The notes: generated by a model not told the origin, from the letters alone. Counted from the first letter of the stretch, positions 1 through 6,909 are shown. The stretch: 8,261 nt of DNA from Deltaproteobacteria bacterium (GCA_003647095.1 QMME01000170.1:1-8261), one strand, 5' to 3'. Translations and numbers: made by a program.

Positions 1-940
1 CCCCGGCGGCGGCGATGGTGATGTTCCAGGAGGCCTGTTGCACCCGGGCGGGAAGATACTGGATTACATCGTCGTTGAACGAATACGCGGCGAAGTCGCC
101 CTGGGTCCAGCCGACATTCTGTATGCCCAGCAGGGTGGCGATTCGTTCGGGGAGGGAGTAGAACACCATGAGCTTGCCGCCGGCGGCCACGTATTGCTCG
201 AGCTGCGCCAGGGAGGCGTCGGAAAGGGTGCTGTTGTAGGGCAGGATGGCCATGCCGGAACCCTGCAGGTAGCCGTTCTCGACATCCACGTCATCGATGG
301 TGCCGGCTAACACGTTGTACCTGCCCAGCCAGGTGGCGATGAGCTTCGTGGTCCTGTCGACGGTGCGATCGTCGGCGGTGTGAGTGTCCCTGACGATGAA
401 GACTGTGGGAACGAAGGCGCGTAACTGCCTTACCGCCAGGAAGGTGTCCCGGGCGGCTTCCTTCCAGGGCGAGAGGCGGATGCCGTCGATTTGCTCCCAG
501 CCGGCGGGAGTACCCTCGACGGAGAAGTCTCTACGGGAAAAGTAGAGGGTTTGCCAGCCCGGGGAAGTCAAGCTGACGCCGTTTCCGTACCAGCCGGAGC
601 CGGACCTGAAGTAGATGGTGAACCGTGAAACCGCTCCGGGATCGGAAACGAAGATCTCCAGGGCGAACTGGCGGTAGCCGGAGAGATCGAGGGTGACGTT
701 GCGGTCCCAGTAGGAGCGCTCCGTCTGTACACTGAAGTCGCAGGGCAGCTTCATCACCCGTTCATCGCCCCAGGGGCCCGAAGCGGCCATTTCCACCGGC
801 AGCGAACCGCCTCCTTCCTGCCAGGCGGCCCGGGCCGCCGCGTTATCGGGGTAGGAAAAGTCATCGATGAGTAACGGTGCAGCACCGGCAACCGGCGATG
901 ACAGCCAGAGGATAATAGCTGTGAGCCGCCATGTTGTCAT
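1..940 (-). CDS. Secreted protein with galactose-binding-like and GATase1-like domains (C-terminus beyond window)
   Basis: Reading the minus strand from the ATG at 940 gives 313 codons with no stop before the window edge, so the C-terminus is missing. Residues 1-20 form a Sec signal peptide: Arg5, a hydrophobic core, and a VAGA-AP cleavage site. Residues ~22-165 look like a beta-sandwich carbohydrate-binding (galactose-binding-like/CBM11-like) module, beginning LLIDDFSYPD and rich in aromatic beta-strands ending near GWEQIDGIRLSPW. Residues ~172-285 resemble a class I glutamine-amidotransferase-like (flavodoxin-like) fold: VFIVRD strand, ATWLGRYNV, MAILPYNSTLSDASLAQLEQ, then VAAGGKLMVFYSLP. 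Such a pair often precedes a glycoside-hydrolase-like catalytic domain, but none is visible here. An AGGA ribosome-binding site (948-951) overlaps the stop codon of the upstream oxidoreductase gene, 7 bases from the ATG, suggesting translational coupling. The reading frame is very secure; domain names are from pattern recognition and the function is unknown. Confidence 0.85.
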   Translation of the reverse strand, partial: MTTWRLTAIILWLSSPVAGAAPLLIDDFSYPDNAAARAAWQEGGGSLPVEMAASGPWGDERVMKLPCDFSVQTERSYWDRNVTLDLSGYRQFALEIFVSDPGAVSRFTIYFRSGSGWYGNGVSLTSPGWQTLYFSRRDFSVEGTPAGWEQIDGIRLSPWKEAARDTFLAVRQLRAFVPTVFIVRDTHTADDRTVDRTTKLIATWLGRYNVLAGTIDDVDVENGYLQGSGMAILPYNSTLSDASLAQLEQYVAAGGKLMVFYSLPERIATLLGIQNVGWTQGDFAAYSFNDDVIQYLPARVQQASWNITIAAAG

Positions 941-949
941 GAAGGGATC

Positions 950-2167
950 CTAGACGTGGGGTGAGGGAGCGGTCAAGGGTGGCTGTCGGGAATGCCGGTC
1001 GGCCAGGGGGCAGCGGATGCCGCCGCGCTCCATCTCGGCCACGCACAGGTTGCAGGGCTCGCACCCCGAGGCCAGGGCCTGGCCCCCTTGCAGCTTGAGC
1101 GGCAGGGCGGGGTCGTGGATCAGGGGACGGGCCAGGGATACGAAGGTGAAGCCGGCCGCCAGGGCCCGCTCCATTTGTTCGAGAGATCTCACCCCGCCGA
1201 GCAGCACCACCGGGATGGAGACGGCCGCGACGATGCGCCGGGCCTGCTCGAAGAAGAAAAGATCCCGGTAGGGGTAGCGCTGCACGAAGATCCTGCCGAA
1301 CAGCCGCAGTCCCAGGCGCCTGAGGCGGCTGCTTTCGTTCTCCACCATCTCGTGCACGGGGACCTCGCCGCGCATCATGAAAAAGGGCGTCTTCGACACG
1401 AAGCCGCCGGACGGCACCAGGGCATCGACACCCGCCCGCTCCAGGGCCCGGGCCACCTGCAGCGATTCGTCGACGGTGAGTCCTCCCCGGAAGCCGTCTT
1501 CCAGGTTGAACTTGGCCAGCAGGGCCCGTTTTTCCCCCAGGGCCTGCCGCACCGCGGCCGTGACCTCCAGCACGAAGCGCAACCTGTTTTCGAAAGAGCC
1601 GCCGTAGTCGTCGCGGCGGCGGTTGGTGTAGGGGGAGAGGAACTGGCTCAACAGGTAGCCGTGGCCCACGTGCAGCTCCACGGCGTCGAATCCCGCCCGC
1701 CGGGCCAGGCCCGCGGCCGCGGCGAAGTCGTCGCGCAAACGGACCAGTTCGGCCCCGGTGGCCCGCCGGGCCCGTGCCCCGGTGAACAGGCAGAACTTGG
1801 CAGACGGCCCCAGGGGCCTGCTTCCCGTCGCCCGGGGATTGGCGAAGTAGCCGGCGTGGCCGATCTGCAGGGCGCAGGCCGCACCCTGTTCGTGCACGGC
1901 CGCGGCCAGGCGGGCCAGGCCCGGCTCGATCTCCGGCCGGGCCCGGAGCTGGTCGGGGAAGGTCAGCCCGTCCTTCGCCACGGCGCAGTAGGCCACCGTG
2001 GTCAGGCCCACGCCGCCCGCGGCCAGTTGCCGGTGATAGTCGATGAGCCTCTCGGAGGGCAGCCCCTCCGGGCTCATGCCCTCGAAGGCCCCGGCCCGGA
2101 TTATGCGGTTGCGCAGTTCGCAAGGTCCCAGCCGTGCCGGGGTGAAGACGGGAGAGGTGGGTTTCAT
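950..2167 (-). CDS. NADH:flavin oxidoreductase, Old Yellow Enzyme family
   Basis: Encodes 405 aa forming a single FMN-binding TIM barrel. These enzymes use NAD(P)H to reduce activated C=C bonds in small molecules; the substrate here is unknown. Visible motifs: N-terminal LGPCELRNRIIRAGAFEGM; QIGHAGY (101-107), lining the flavin site; HVGHGYLLSQFLSPYTN from 166, with the His166/His169 ligand pair and Tyr171, followed by RRRDDYGGSFENRLRF; and GGVRS plus SLARPLIHDP, the phosphate-binding end of the barrel. The His/His pair is the form seen in YqjM-like and dienoyl-CoA-reductase-like members. There is no added NAD-binding/Rossmann domain. A C-terminal cluster C369-X2-C372-X2-C375-X10-C386 resembles, but does not match, the Fe-S cysteine spacing of the long dienoyl-CoA reductases. 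No signal peptide, so probably cytoplasmic. ATG 2167 is chosen because the family N-terminus starts there; it is preceded by only a weak GGA. It lies 41 bases after the lipoprotein stop and 9 bases before the next ATG, so it is the middle gene of an operon. Confidence 0.93.
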   Translation of the reverse strand: MKPTSPVFTPARLGPCELRNRIIRAGAFEGMSPEGLPSERLIDYHRQLAAGGVGLTTVAYCAVAKDGLTFPDQLRARPEIEPGLARLAAAVHEQGAACALQIGHAGYFANPRATGSRPLGPSAKFCLFTGARARRATGAELVRLRDDFAAAAGLARRAGFDAVELHVGHGYLLSQFLSPYTNRRRDDYGGSFENRLRFVLEVTAAVRQALGEKRALLAKFNLEDGFRGGLTVDESLQVARALERAGVDALVPSGGFVSKTPFFMMRGEVPVHEMVENESSRLRRLGLRLFGRIFVQRYPYRDLFFFEQARRIVAAVSIPVVLLGGVRSLEQMERALAAGFTFVSLARPLIHDPALPLKLQGGQALASGCEPCNLCVAEMERGGIRCPLADRHSRQPPLTAPSPHV

Positions 2168-2208
2168 TTCCGGAGTTCGTGACAGCGGGCGGTCGTTCCG
2201 GCCACCGG

Positions 2209-4404
2209 CTAGGACTTTTCCTTCCCCCGGCACATCGCCAGCAAGGCCGCCAGGACTAACAACCAGGGAGACGGCGGCCGTCCCGGGCCGGGGGTGGAAC
2301 AGCCCGTAGCCGCTTCCGGCCCCGGCAGCGCCTCCATGGCGCGGGTCTTCGTGCCGGTATCGTCGCCGCGGGCGGCAACGGCGCTGGCCGGTGCGGGGAG
2401 GACGAGGGCTCTTCCAGAGTCGCCGATGTCCAGGTATCTGGCCAGCGGCCGGGGAGCCAGGGTGCGGGGGGCGCCGATGCGACGGGCCCGCCACTCGAAC
2501 AGGTGCCGGCCGGGAAGGCTGCGCAGACGGGGATGAATCTCGCTGCCCCGGTAGAAGGGAGTCCAGGCCCCGCCGTCCCGGCGCAGCTGTACTTCCTGGT
2601 CGGGAGCCGGGTTGTCGATGACCAGGCTGCCATCCTCGTCCTGGAGCAGCCGCGCGGCGGTGCGTACCGGTGGAGGAGACGGCGCAAAGGCGATGTCGGC
2701 GTAGATGGCCAGGAATTCGTAGAAGTCGCTGCCGGCGCGGGCGACGTTGCCCTCCACCGACTTGACGTCGAGCACGAACCCCTGCAGGTCGCCGATGGAG
2801 ATGGCGCCGAGCTGGTCGGTGAGCAGGGGCAGGAACATGCCCACCAGCTGGGGGATCACCTGGGCCAGCTCCTGCTCGTCCTCGGCCAGCAGCTCGTGGT
2901 GGGAGACGGTCACGTTGCTGACCATGACGCTGTCGCCGTCCAGCAGCGGCAGTAGCTCGTTGTCCGGGGTGAAGGAGAGCCCCAGGTCGATACGAATATC
3001 CTGCAGCAGGGAAAGAAACAGCACCCAGCGCCCCTGCAAGCGCATCCAGAAGTCCATGCGGAAGTCGGGCAGGAACATCGACAGCAAGGGCTGGTCGATG
3101 GAACCGTCGGGCAGGAAGGTGCCGGCGCCGATCTCCAGGTAGGGGATCGACAGGGGTCGGGTGCGCATCCTCACCGGGACGTTGGCCCCGTCGCTGAGCA
3201 GTGTCAACGAGGGGATGAACAGGGCCAGGGTCTGTGACGACAGCTGACTCAAGTGGTAGCTGTCGAGATCCAGGCAGAGCAGGCCGCTGCGCCACAGCTT
3301 GAACAGGAAGTGATCCAGGTACATGTCGGAGATGACCGCGCCCAGCATGTAGCCCTCGCCGCTGGAGGGCACGACGGCCGGGAAGGTCATGGCCGGTGCC
3401 TCGCCGGTGGGCGGTATTTGTTGGGGATCGTCGACCGTGGCACAGTCGTCGCCCAGGGTGTCGGTGCCGCCGATGAGGCGCAGTTCCAACCCCTGGCCCT
3501 TGACGAAGGGCTTGGCCATGGGCTGCTGTGCCTGGCCCAGGGCCAGCAGCAGGTCGGCCCGGGCCTGGTTTCCGGGATCCACGCTGCCGAGCTGGCTGCC
3601 CAGGTCGAGCGTGCCCACCAGACCCTGGGGCCTGACCAGGCAGGCGCCGGACTGCTCGCAGTAGCCGTCGCCGTTGCAGCTGGAGCCGGCCGGGCAGCCG
3701 CCGGTGTAGAAATCGCAGGGCAGGCAGGTCTGCTGGGCGATGAGATCGTCGACGGCCTGGCCGACCTGGCTCTGCAGTTGCGAATCGAGAACGCTGGTCA
3801 ACGCCGGCTTGAGCCATTCCATGATGTCATCGAATACCGGGGGGCAAGCGATGTCGTAGTCTTCTTCCGCGATGGAGATCTGCAGGTCGCTTACCTGGAA
3901 GTAGAGGAAATCACTGGCCGGGTCCACCCGCAGGGCCACTTCGGCGGAAATGGGTTTCTGATCTATCTGCAGCGGGAAATCGCAGTGCACGTCAACTATG
4001 ATGGTGGTGTCCATGGTGATGGTGCCGTCGACGGCGATGTGGCCGTCTAAGCGCAGCTTGTCGGGAGACAGCAGCGACAGGTGCGCGTCCTGGATGGTCA
4101 CCTGCAGGGGGCAGGGAGTATCGCAGATGTCCACGTCGGTGACGACGGCGTCGATGGTCTGCGGCGGCACCTCGAAGTTTAGCCCGTCGGCCAGCAGGGT
4201 GTCGAGGATGTCCGGCAGGTTGCGTTCGATGAAGTCGAAGCCCGTCCGCTGCACCCTCACCTGGGTGGCATCGTAGACCCGCGGGGGACGGGGGAAGGGT
4301 TGCTCCAGCGGGGTGACGCAGCCGCCGCAGCTGGCGTCTGAGCAGGCCGCCGCCGCCCACATTCCGAGCAGCAACAGCGCTAGCCTGGTTCTACTGACTG
4401 GCAT
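2209..4404 (-). CDS. Large TULIP/BPI-like lipoprotein with a MYXO-CTERM-like tail
   Basis: Encodes 731 aa, first gene of a three-gene operon. Residues 1-21 are a lipoprotein signal peptide (RTR, LALLLLGMW, lipobox AAAC with Cys21), with extra cysteines at 26 and 29. Residues ~48-220 (VRVQRTGFDFIERNLPDILD onward) and ~350-590 alternate beta-strands with amphipathic helices, as in the lipid-binding BPI/TULIP superfamily. Between them is a small Cys knot with Cys at 227, 230, 237, 243, 249 and 255 (GGCPAGSSCNGDGYC). Residues ~605-680 form an Ig/fibronectin-like module (DGGAWTPFYRGSEIHP, PGRHLFEWRARR). The end is TGC702, a Pro/Gly stretch, a short hydrophobic segment WLLVLAALLAMC (714-725) and RGKEKS, which resembles MYXO-CTERM-type sorting signals. 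The start is fixed by GGAGGG (4411-4416), 6 bases before the ATG. The product is probably attached to the outer membrane or cell surface. The lipid-binding role is inferred from the fold impression only; no enzyme motif is visible. Confidence 0.9.
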   Translation of the reverse strand: MPVSRTRLALLLLGMWAAAACSDASCGGCVTPLEQPFPRPPRVYDATQVRVQRTGFDFIERNLPDILDTLLADGLNFEVPPQTIDAVVTDVDICDTPCPLQVTIQDAHLSLLSPDKLRLDGHIAVDGTITMDTTIIVDVHCDFPLQIDQKPISAEVALRVDPASDFLYFQVSDLQISIAEEDYDIACPPVFDDIMEWLKPALTSVLDSQLQSQVGQAVDDLIAQQTCLPCDFYTGGCPAGSSCNGDGYCEQSGACLVRPQGLVGTLDLGSQLGSVDPGNQARADLLLALGQAQQPMAKPFVKGQGLELRLIGGTDTLGDDCATVDDPQQIPPTGEAPAMTFPAVVPSSGEGYMLGAVISDMYLDHFLFKLWRSGLLCLDLDSYHLSQLSSQTLALFIPSLTLLSDGANVPVRMRTRPLSIPYLEIGAGTFLPDGSIDQPLLSMFLPDFRMDFWMRLQGRWVLFLSLLQDIRIDLGLSFTPDNELLPLLDGDSVMVSNVTVSHHELLAEDEQELAQVIPQLVGMFLPLLTDQLGAISIGDLQGFVLDVKSVEGNVARAGSDFYEFLAIYADIAFAPSPPPVRTAARLLQDEDGSLVIDNPAPDQEVQLRRDGGAWTPFYRGSEIHPRLRSLPGRHLFEWRARRIGAPRTLAPRPLARYLDIGDSGRALVLPAPASAVAARGDDTGTKTRAMEALPGPEAATGCSTPGPGRPPSPWLLVLAALLAMCRGKEKS

Positions 4405-4431
4405 GGGATTCCCTCCGGGGATGTTTGTCTA

Positions 4432-4459
4432 ATGCTAGCACAAGACGTTGATGCTGCAA
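4432..4459 (-). promoter_or_regulatory. Possible promoter of the lipoprotein-oxidoreductase operon
   Basis: On the minus strand a TTGCAG hexamer (4454-4459) is followed after 16 bases by TAGCAT (4432-4437). Transcription would begin near 4425, leaving a leader of about 20 bases that contains the GGAGGG ribosome-binding site. Both hexamers are poor matches to the sigma-70 consensus, so this is only the best candidate in the right place. Confidence 0.25.
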
Positions 4460-4500
4460 ATCCGTCACGGAGGTTACAGAACACATAATTCGAAAACATC

Positions 4501-4529
4501 TTGACATGCATGTGCATGCATGCTAGAAG
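4501..4529 (+). promoter_or_regulatory. Antitoxin promoter with tandem-palindrome operator in its spacer
   Basis: A perfect TTGACA (4501-4506) is followed by a 17-base spacer and TAGAAG (4524-4529, four of six matches to the -10 consensus). The spacer is almost wholly palindromic: the 8-bp palindrome CATGCATG occurs at 4505-4512 and again at 4515-4522, offset by 10 bp, one helical turn. Ribbon-helix-helix antitoxins of the FitA/Arc type commonly autoregulate by binding such repeated short dyads, so this is the likely operator of the downstream pair. A start at about 4536 would make the transcript nearly leaderless, which conflicts with the AAGGAG at 4527-4532. The promoter could therefore lie further upstream, where CATAAT at 4484-4489 is another -10 candidate. 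Confidence 0.6.
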
Positions 4530-4535
4530 GAGAGC

Positions 4536-4775
4536 ATGAGAACAACTATCGAAATTCCGGATAGTCAAAGGGCCAAGTTGATCGAGATCGCCATGCGACG
4601 GGGACTCAAGGGGTTTTCCAGGATCGTCCAGGAGGCCATCGAACTGTACCTGCGACAAAACCTCTCGGGCAGCGAAAGAGTGACGGAGGCCTTGTCTGTT
4701 CTTGGCACCCTGGACGATGATCAGGCCGAGTCGATCGAATCGTCGATACGGGAACTCAGGAGCAAGTGGCGATGA
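4536..4775 (+). CDS. vapB: Ribbon-helix-helix antitoxin, VapB/FitA type
   Basis: Encodes 79 aa. The N-terminus is a ribbon-helix-helix DNA-binding fold: strand RTTIEIP (2-8), helix A around 9-21, a turn at RRGLKGFS, then helix B around 27-42 (SRIVQEAIELYLRQN). The remaining ~35 residues, with an acidic stretch TLDDDQAESIESS and a basic end RELRSKWR, would wrap the toxin; in this family a C-terminal basic residue plugs the acidic PIN active site. The role is to neutralise the PIN RNase encoded next and to repress the shared promoter. ATG 4536 is preceded by AAGGAG (4527-4532) at a short 3-base spacing. The stop overlaps the toxin start as ATGA. Family assignment rests on the fold pattern plus the PIN gene beside it. 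Confidence 0.9.
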   Translation: MRTTIEIPDSQRAKLIEIAMRRGLKGFSRIVQEAIELYLRQNLSGSERVTEALSVLGTLDDDQAESIESSIRELRSKWR

Positions 4776-5167
4776 TCGTTGCCGACTCCGACGTGCTCAT
4801 CGATAGCCTTCGCGGTCGCAAGCCGCTGGTCGACCGGGTTGCCCTCGAGTTGAAGATGGGCACCCTGGCGACTACCGTGGTGAATTGCTTCGAGCTTCTC
4901 AGCGGGGCCAAGACGGAGTCGGGAAAAAAGAAGGTGGAGAAACTCCTGGGAGCACTAACCATCCTTCCCGTGGACGAGGGGGCCGCGAGACGGGCTGCCG
5001 AGGTGCGACGCCAGCTGGAGTCCGAGGGGCTGGGAATCGGAATGGCCGATTACCTGATCGCCGGCATCTGCCTGGAGCGAGACCTCGTCCTGCTGACGCG
5101 CAACCGGCAACACTTCGAAAGGATTGCCGGTCTCGCCCTCGGGCGATTACACGGTAGTAGCCCGTGA
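4772..5167 (+). CDS. vapC: PIN-domain RNase toxin, VapC/FitB type
   Basis: Encodes 131 aa, the full length of a single PIN domain. These toxins are Mg2+-dependent ribonucleases, often cutting tRNA or rRNA. The acidic active-site residues are in place: Asp5 in IVADSDVLID, Glu41 in NCFELLSGA, and Asp93 in GMADYLIAGICLERD. The fourth position is Asn111 in LLTRNRQHFERIAGL, a common variant of the usual Thr-x-Asp/Asn motif. The toxin therefore looks catalytically intact. The ATG at 4772 overlaps the antitoxin stop by four bases (ATGA) and sits 9 bases after AGGAG (4758-4762). The in-frame GTG at 4766, which would add two residues, lies only 3 bases from that site and is less likely. Translation is probably coupled to the antitoxin. 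The RNA target cannot be read from sequence. Confidence 0.92.
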   Translation: MIVADSDVLIDSLRGRKPLVDRVALELKMGTLATTVVNCFELLSGAKTESGKKKVEKLLGALTILPVDEGAARRAAEVRRQLESEGLGIGMADYLIAGICLERDLVLLTRNRQHFERIAGLALGRLHGSSP

Positions 5168-5220
5168 CCGGCGGAACACGCCATCTCCTGTCCATGCACG
5201 TCTCTCCTGCCTGAAATCGT

Positions 5221-5237
5221 TCCCATGTCACGTGGGA
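5221..5237 (+). terminator. Small hairpin between convergent genes
   Basis: The sequence TCCCATGTCACGTGGGA folds as a 7-bp stem including one T-G wobble around a TCA loop. It lies 54 bases after the toxin stop and covers the stop codon of the converging diguanylate cyclase gene. No T-tract follows on either strand and the stem is short, so an intrinsic-terminator role is doubtful. No other terminator-like structure is seen in the 60-base gap. Confidence 0.22.
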
Positions 5238-6790
5238 TCGATGAGATCCAGCCGCCGGGGGCGGAACTTCTTGCGGCGCCGGCGGGACCGTCGTTCCTGG
5301 ATCTGGCGCAGGCGCTCCTCGGCCATCTCCTTCATTTCCGGGCGATAGCGGGTGGTGCGGTTACGCCCGGCCTGCTTGCTGGCGTACAGGGCCAGGTCGC
5401 TGCGTTCCAGCAACTCGTGGGGATCGTCGGCGTCCCGGGGAAAGCAGGCCACCCCGACGGAGATGGTTACCTTGCCCCCGGGTTGCGTCTCTTCCCGGGT
5501 GAACTTGTGCCGGGCCACCGATTGGCGCAGCTTCTCGGCGATGTTGAAGGCGGTCTTGCCGTCCTGGCCGGGCAGCAGGATGACGAATTCCTCGCCGCCG
5601 AAGCGGGCGACGGTGTCCACGCGGCGGGTGGTGGACTTGAGGATGTCGGCCACCTTCTTGAGCACGTTGTCGCCCAGCAGGTGGCCGTTGCGGTCGTTGT
5701 ACTTCTTGAAATGATCGATGTCGATCATCAGCACCGACAAGGGGGTTTCGAAGCGCCGGGCCCGGTTCCACTCCAGTTCCAGCCGCGGGCCCAGCAGGCG
5801 CCGGTTGGCCAGGCCGGTGAGTTCGTCGGTAACGCTGAGATCGAGCTTTTCCTGGTACAACCTGGCGTTCACCAGGGCCAGCGAGGCCAGGTGGGCCACC
5901 GACAGCAGCAACTGCTCGTCGTGGTTGTTGAATCCCTGGTGGCCGGGGCGCCACACGGTGATGGCCCCGAGCAGGGTGTTCTTGTGCAGGAGGGGAGCGC
6001 TGAGCAACGACCCCTGGGCGGGGGCCAGGCGCCCGGTGTCGGGATCGATGGGTTCACGGCTGAGATCGGGGATGTTGACCAGCTGCCGGCGCCTCAGCGA
6101 GGAGGTGACCAGGCTGCGGTGTCCCGCGATGGAACCGTGTTCTCCGGCCTTTTCGAAGACACCGCGGCCGCTGAGTACCCGCAGGGTGCTTCCCTGGCCG
6201 TCGGTGGACACGAACAGGTAGCCGTCCCGGCCCAGGTGGGGGACCAGGCGACGTTCCAGGATCTCCACGATTTGCTGGGGCTCCAGGGTGGCGGCCAGCT
6301 CCGCTGCCAGGTCGTAAAGCAGCTGCAGCTGGTTGAGTCTCTCGGTGAGCTTGAGATTGGTCTGCTCGATGATGCGGTTCTTGTCTTCGAGCTGGGACTT
6401 CAATTCCAGCTCGCGGTGGGCGATGCCCAGTTCCATGTCCGAGTCGATCTTGGAAGCCTCTATCTCGGTGAGCCGGGCTTGCAGGAGATTGAAGGACTCG
6501 ATGATGTGGCCGATTTCGTCGGCGCGCCCGACGGGAATACGCCGCAGGGTGTCGCCCCGGGAAGCGTTTTCCAGGGCCCGGGCAAGTTCCTTCAGCGGTT
6601 GGGACACGGTCAGTTTCACCCAGAGAAACACCGTCATGGTCATTACCGCGGCCAGGGACAGGTCGCGCAACAGTTCCAGCAGGCTGGGAAGCCGGCGGGA
6701 GGCGGCCGCATCAACCAGTTGCACGCACAGCAACAGGAGCCCGGCCACCGCGGCGATTCTGGTGGCAATGCTGTTTTTGTGCCAGGTCAT
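5228..6790 (-). CDS. Membrane diguanylate cyclase with HAMP, GAF and GGDEF domains
   Basis: Encodes 520 aa. Two membrane segments (~12-26 and ~44-58) are separated by a short loop (DAAASRRLPSLLELLR) too small for a usual periplasmic sensor domain. A HAMP linker follows (~59-113; Pro65, DEIGHIIESFN), then a coiled coil (~110-155) and a GAF-like domain (~155-315). A GGDEF domain starting at about 316 (TDELTGLANRR) completes the fold. The catalytic motif is GGEEF (398-402), preceded at the correct five-residue distance by the RRVD inhibitory site (389-392). It should therefore make cyclic di-GMP from two GTP with product feedback. The C-terminus adds a very basic tail (QERRSRRRRKKFRPRR). ATG 6790 gives membrane segments right at the N-terminus and lies about 47 bases below a good promoter, although no clear ribosome-binding site precedes it. 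The gene is divergent from the glutaredoxin lipoprotein. The signal sensed is unknown, probably cytoplasmic via GAF. Confidence 0.93.
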   Translation of the reverse strand: MTWHKNSIATRIAAVAGLLLLCVQLVDAAASRRLPSLLELLRDLSLAAVMTMTVFLWVKLTVSQPLKELARALENASRGDTLRRIPVGRADEIGHIIESFNLLQARLTEIEASKIDSDMELGIAHRELELKSQLEDKNRIIEQTNLKLTERLNQLQLLYDLAAELAATLEPQQIVEILERRLVPHLGRDGYLFVSTDGQGSTLRVLSGRGVFEKAGEHGSIAGHRSLVTSSLRRRQLVNIPDLSREPIDPDTGRLAPAQGSLLSAPLLHKNTLLGAITVWRPGHQGFNNHDEQLLLSVAHLASLALVNARLYQEKLDLSVTDELTGLANRRLLGPRLELEWNRARRFETPLSVLMIDIDHFKKYNDRNGHLLGDNVLKKVADILKSTTRRVDTVARFGGEEFVILLPGQDGKTAFNIAEKLRQSVARHKFTREETQPGGKVTISVGVACFPRDADDPHELLERSDLALYASKQAGRNRTTRYRPEMKEMAEERLRQIQERRSRRRRKKFRPRRLDLIDPT

Positions 6791-6844
6791 GTGAAAGCAG
6801 ACGGATCCATTCCGGTGTTGTTCAGGGATTCCGATCCCAGGGGC

Positions 6845-6873
6845 ATTCTGCTGTAGAACAACCGGGGAGTCAA
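6845..6873 (-). promoter_or_regulatory. Sigma-70-like promoter of the diguanylate cyclase gene
   Basis: On the minus strand TTGACT (6868-6873, five of six consensus bases) is followed by exactly 17 bases and CAGAAT (6845-6850, four of six). Transcription would start near 6838, giving a leader of about 47 bases before the ATG at 6790. The position supports that start codon over in-frame starts further upstream, which would lie within or beyond the divergent gene. Confidence 0.5.
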
Positions 6874-6909
6874 AGAATAATCCCGGAACGGGGGGAGGGA
6901 CGACTTGTA

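Noticed and set aside
992..2182. 396-codon plus-strand open frame opposite the oxidoreductase.
   Set aside because: Antisense shadow with low-complexity composition, while the minus strand has clear family motifs.
2168..3817. Long minus-strand open frame continuous with the oxidoreductase, reading upstream through the lipoprotein gene (would give a 955-aa protein).
   Set aside because: The part above 2167 is Arg/Pro/Gly-rich with no recognisable domain, and it overlaps a convincing lipoprotein gene in another frame. The oxidoreductase has its own start at 2167.
3253..4050. 265-codon plus-strand open frame opposite the lipoprotein gene.
   Set aside because: Antisense shadow; no motif, and the opposite strand encodes signal peptide, Cys knot and structured domains.
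4433..4440. TGCTAGCA palindrome in the divergent intergenic region.
   Set aside because: Single 8-bp palindrome without a second copy; only its TGCTAG half recurs at 4521-4526. Too little to call a site.
5225..6856. 543-codon plus-strand open frame.
   Set aside because: It is the antisense shadow of the diguanylate cyclase gene, caused by high GC at third positions. Its product is Gly/Gln/Val-rich with no domain.
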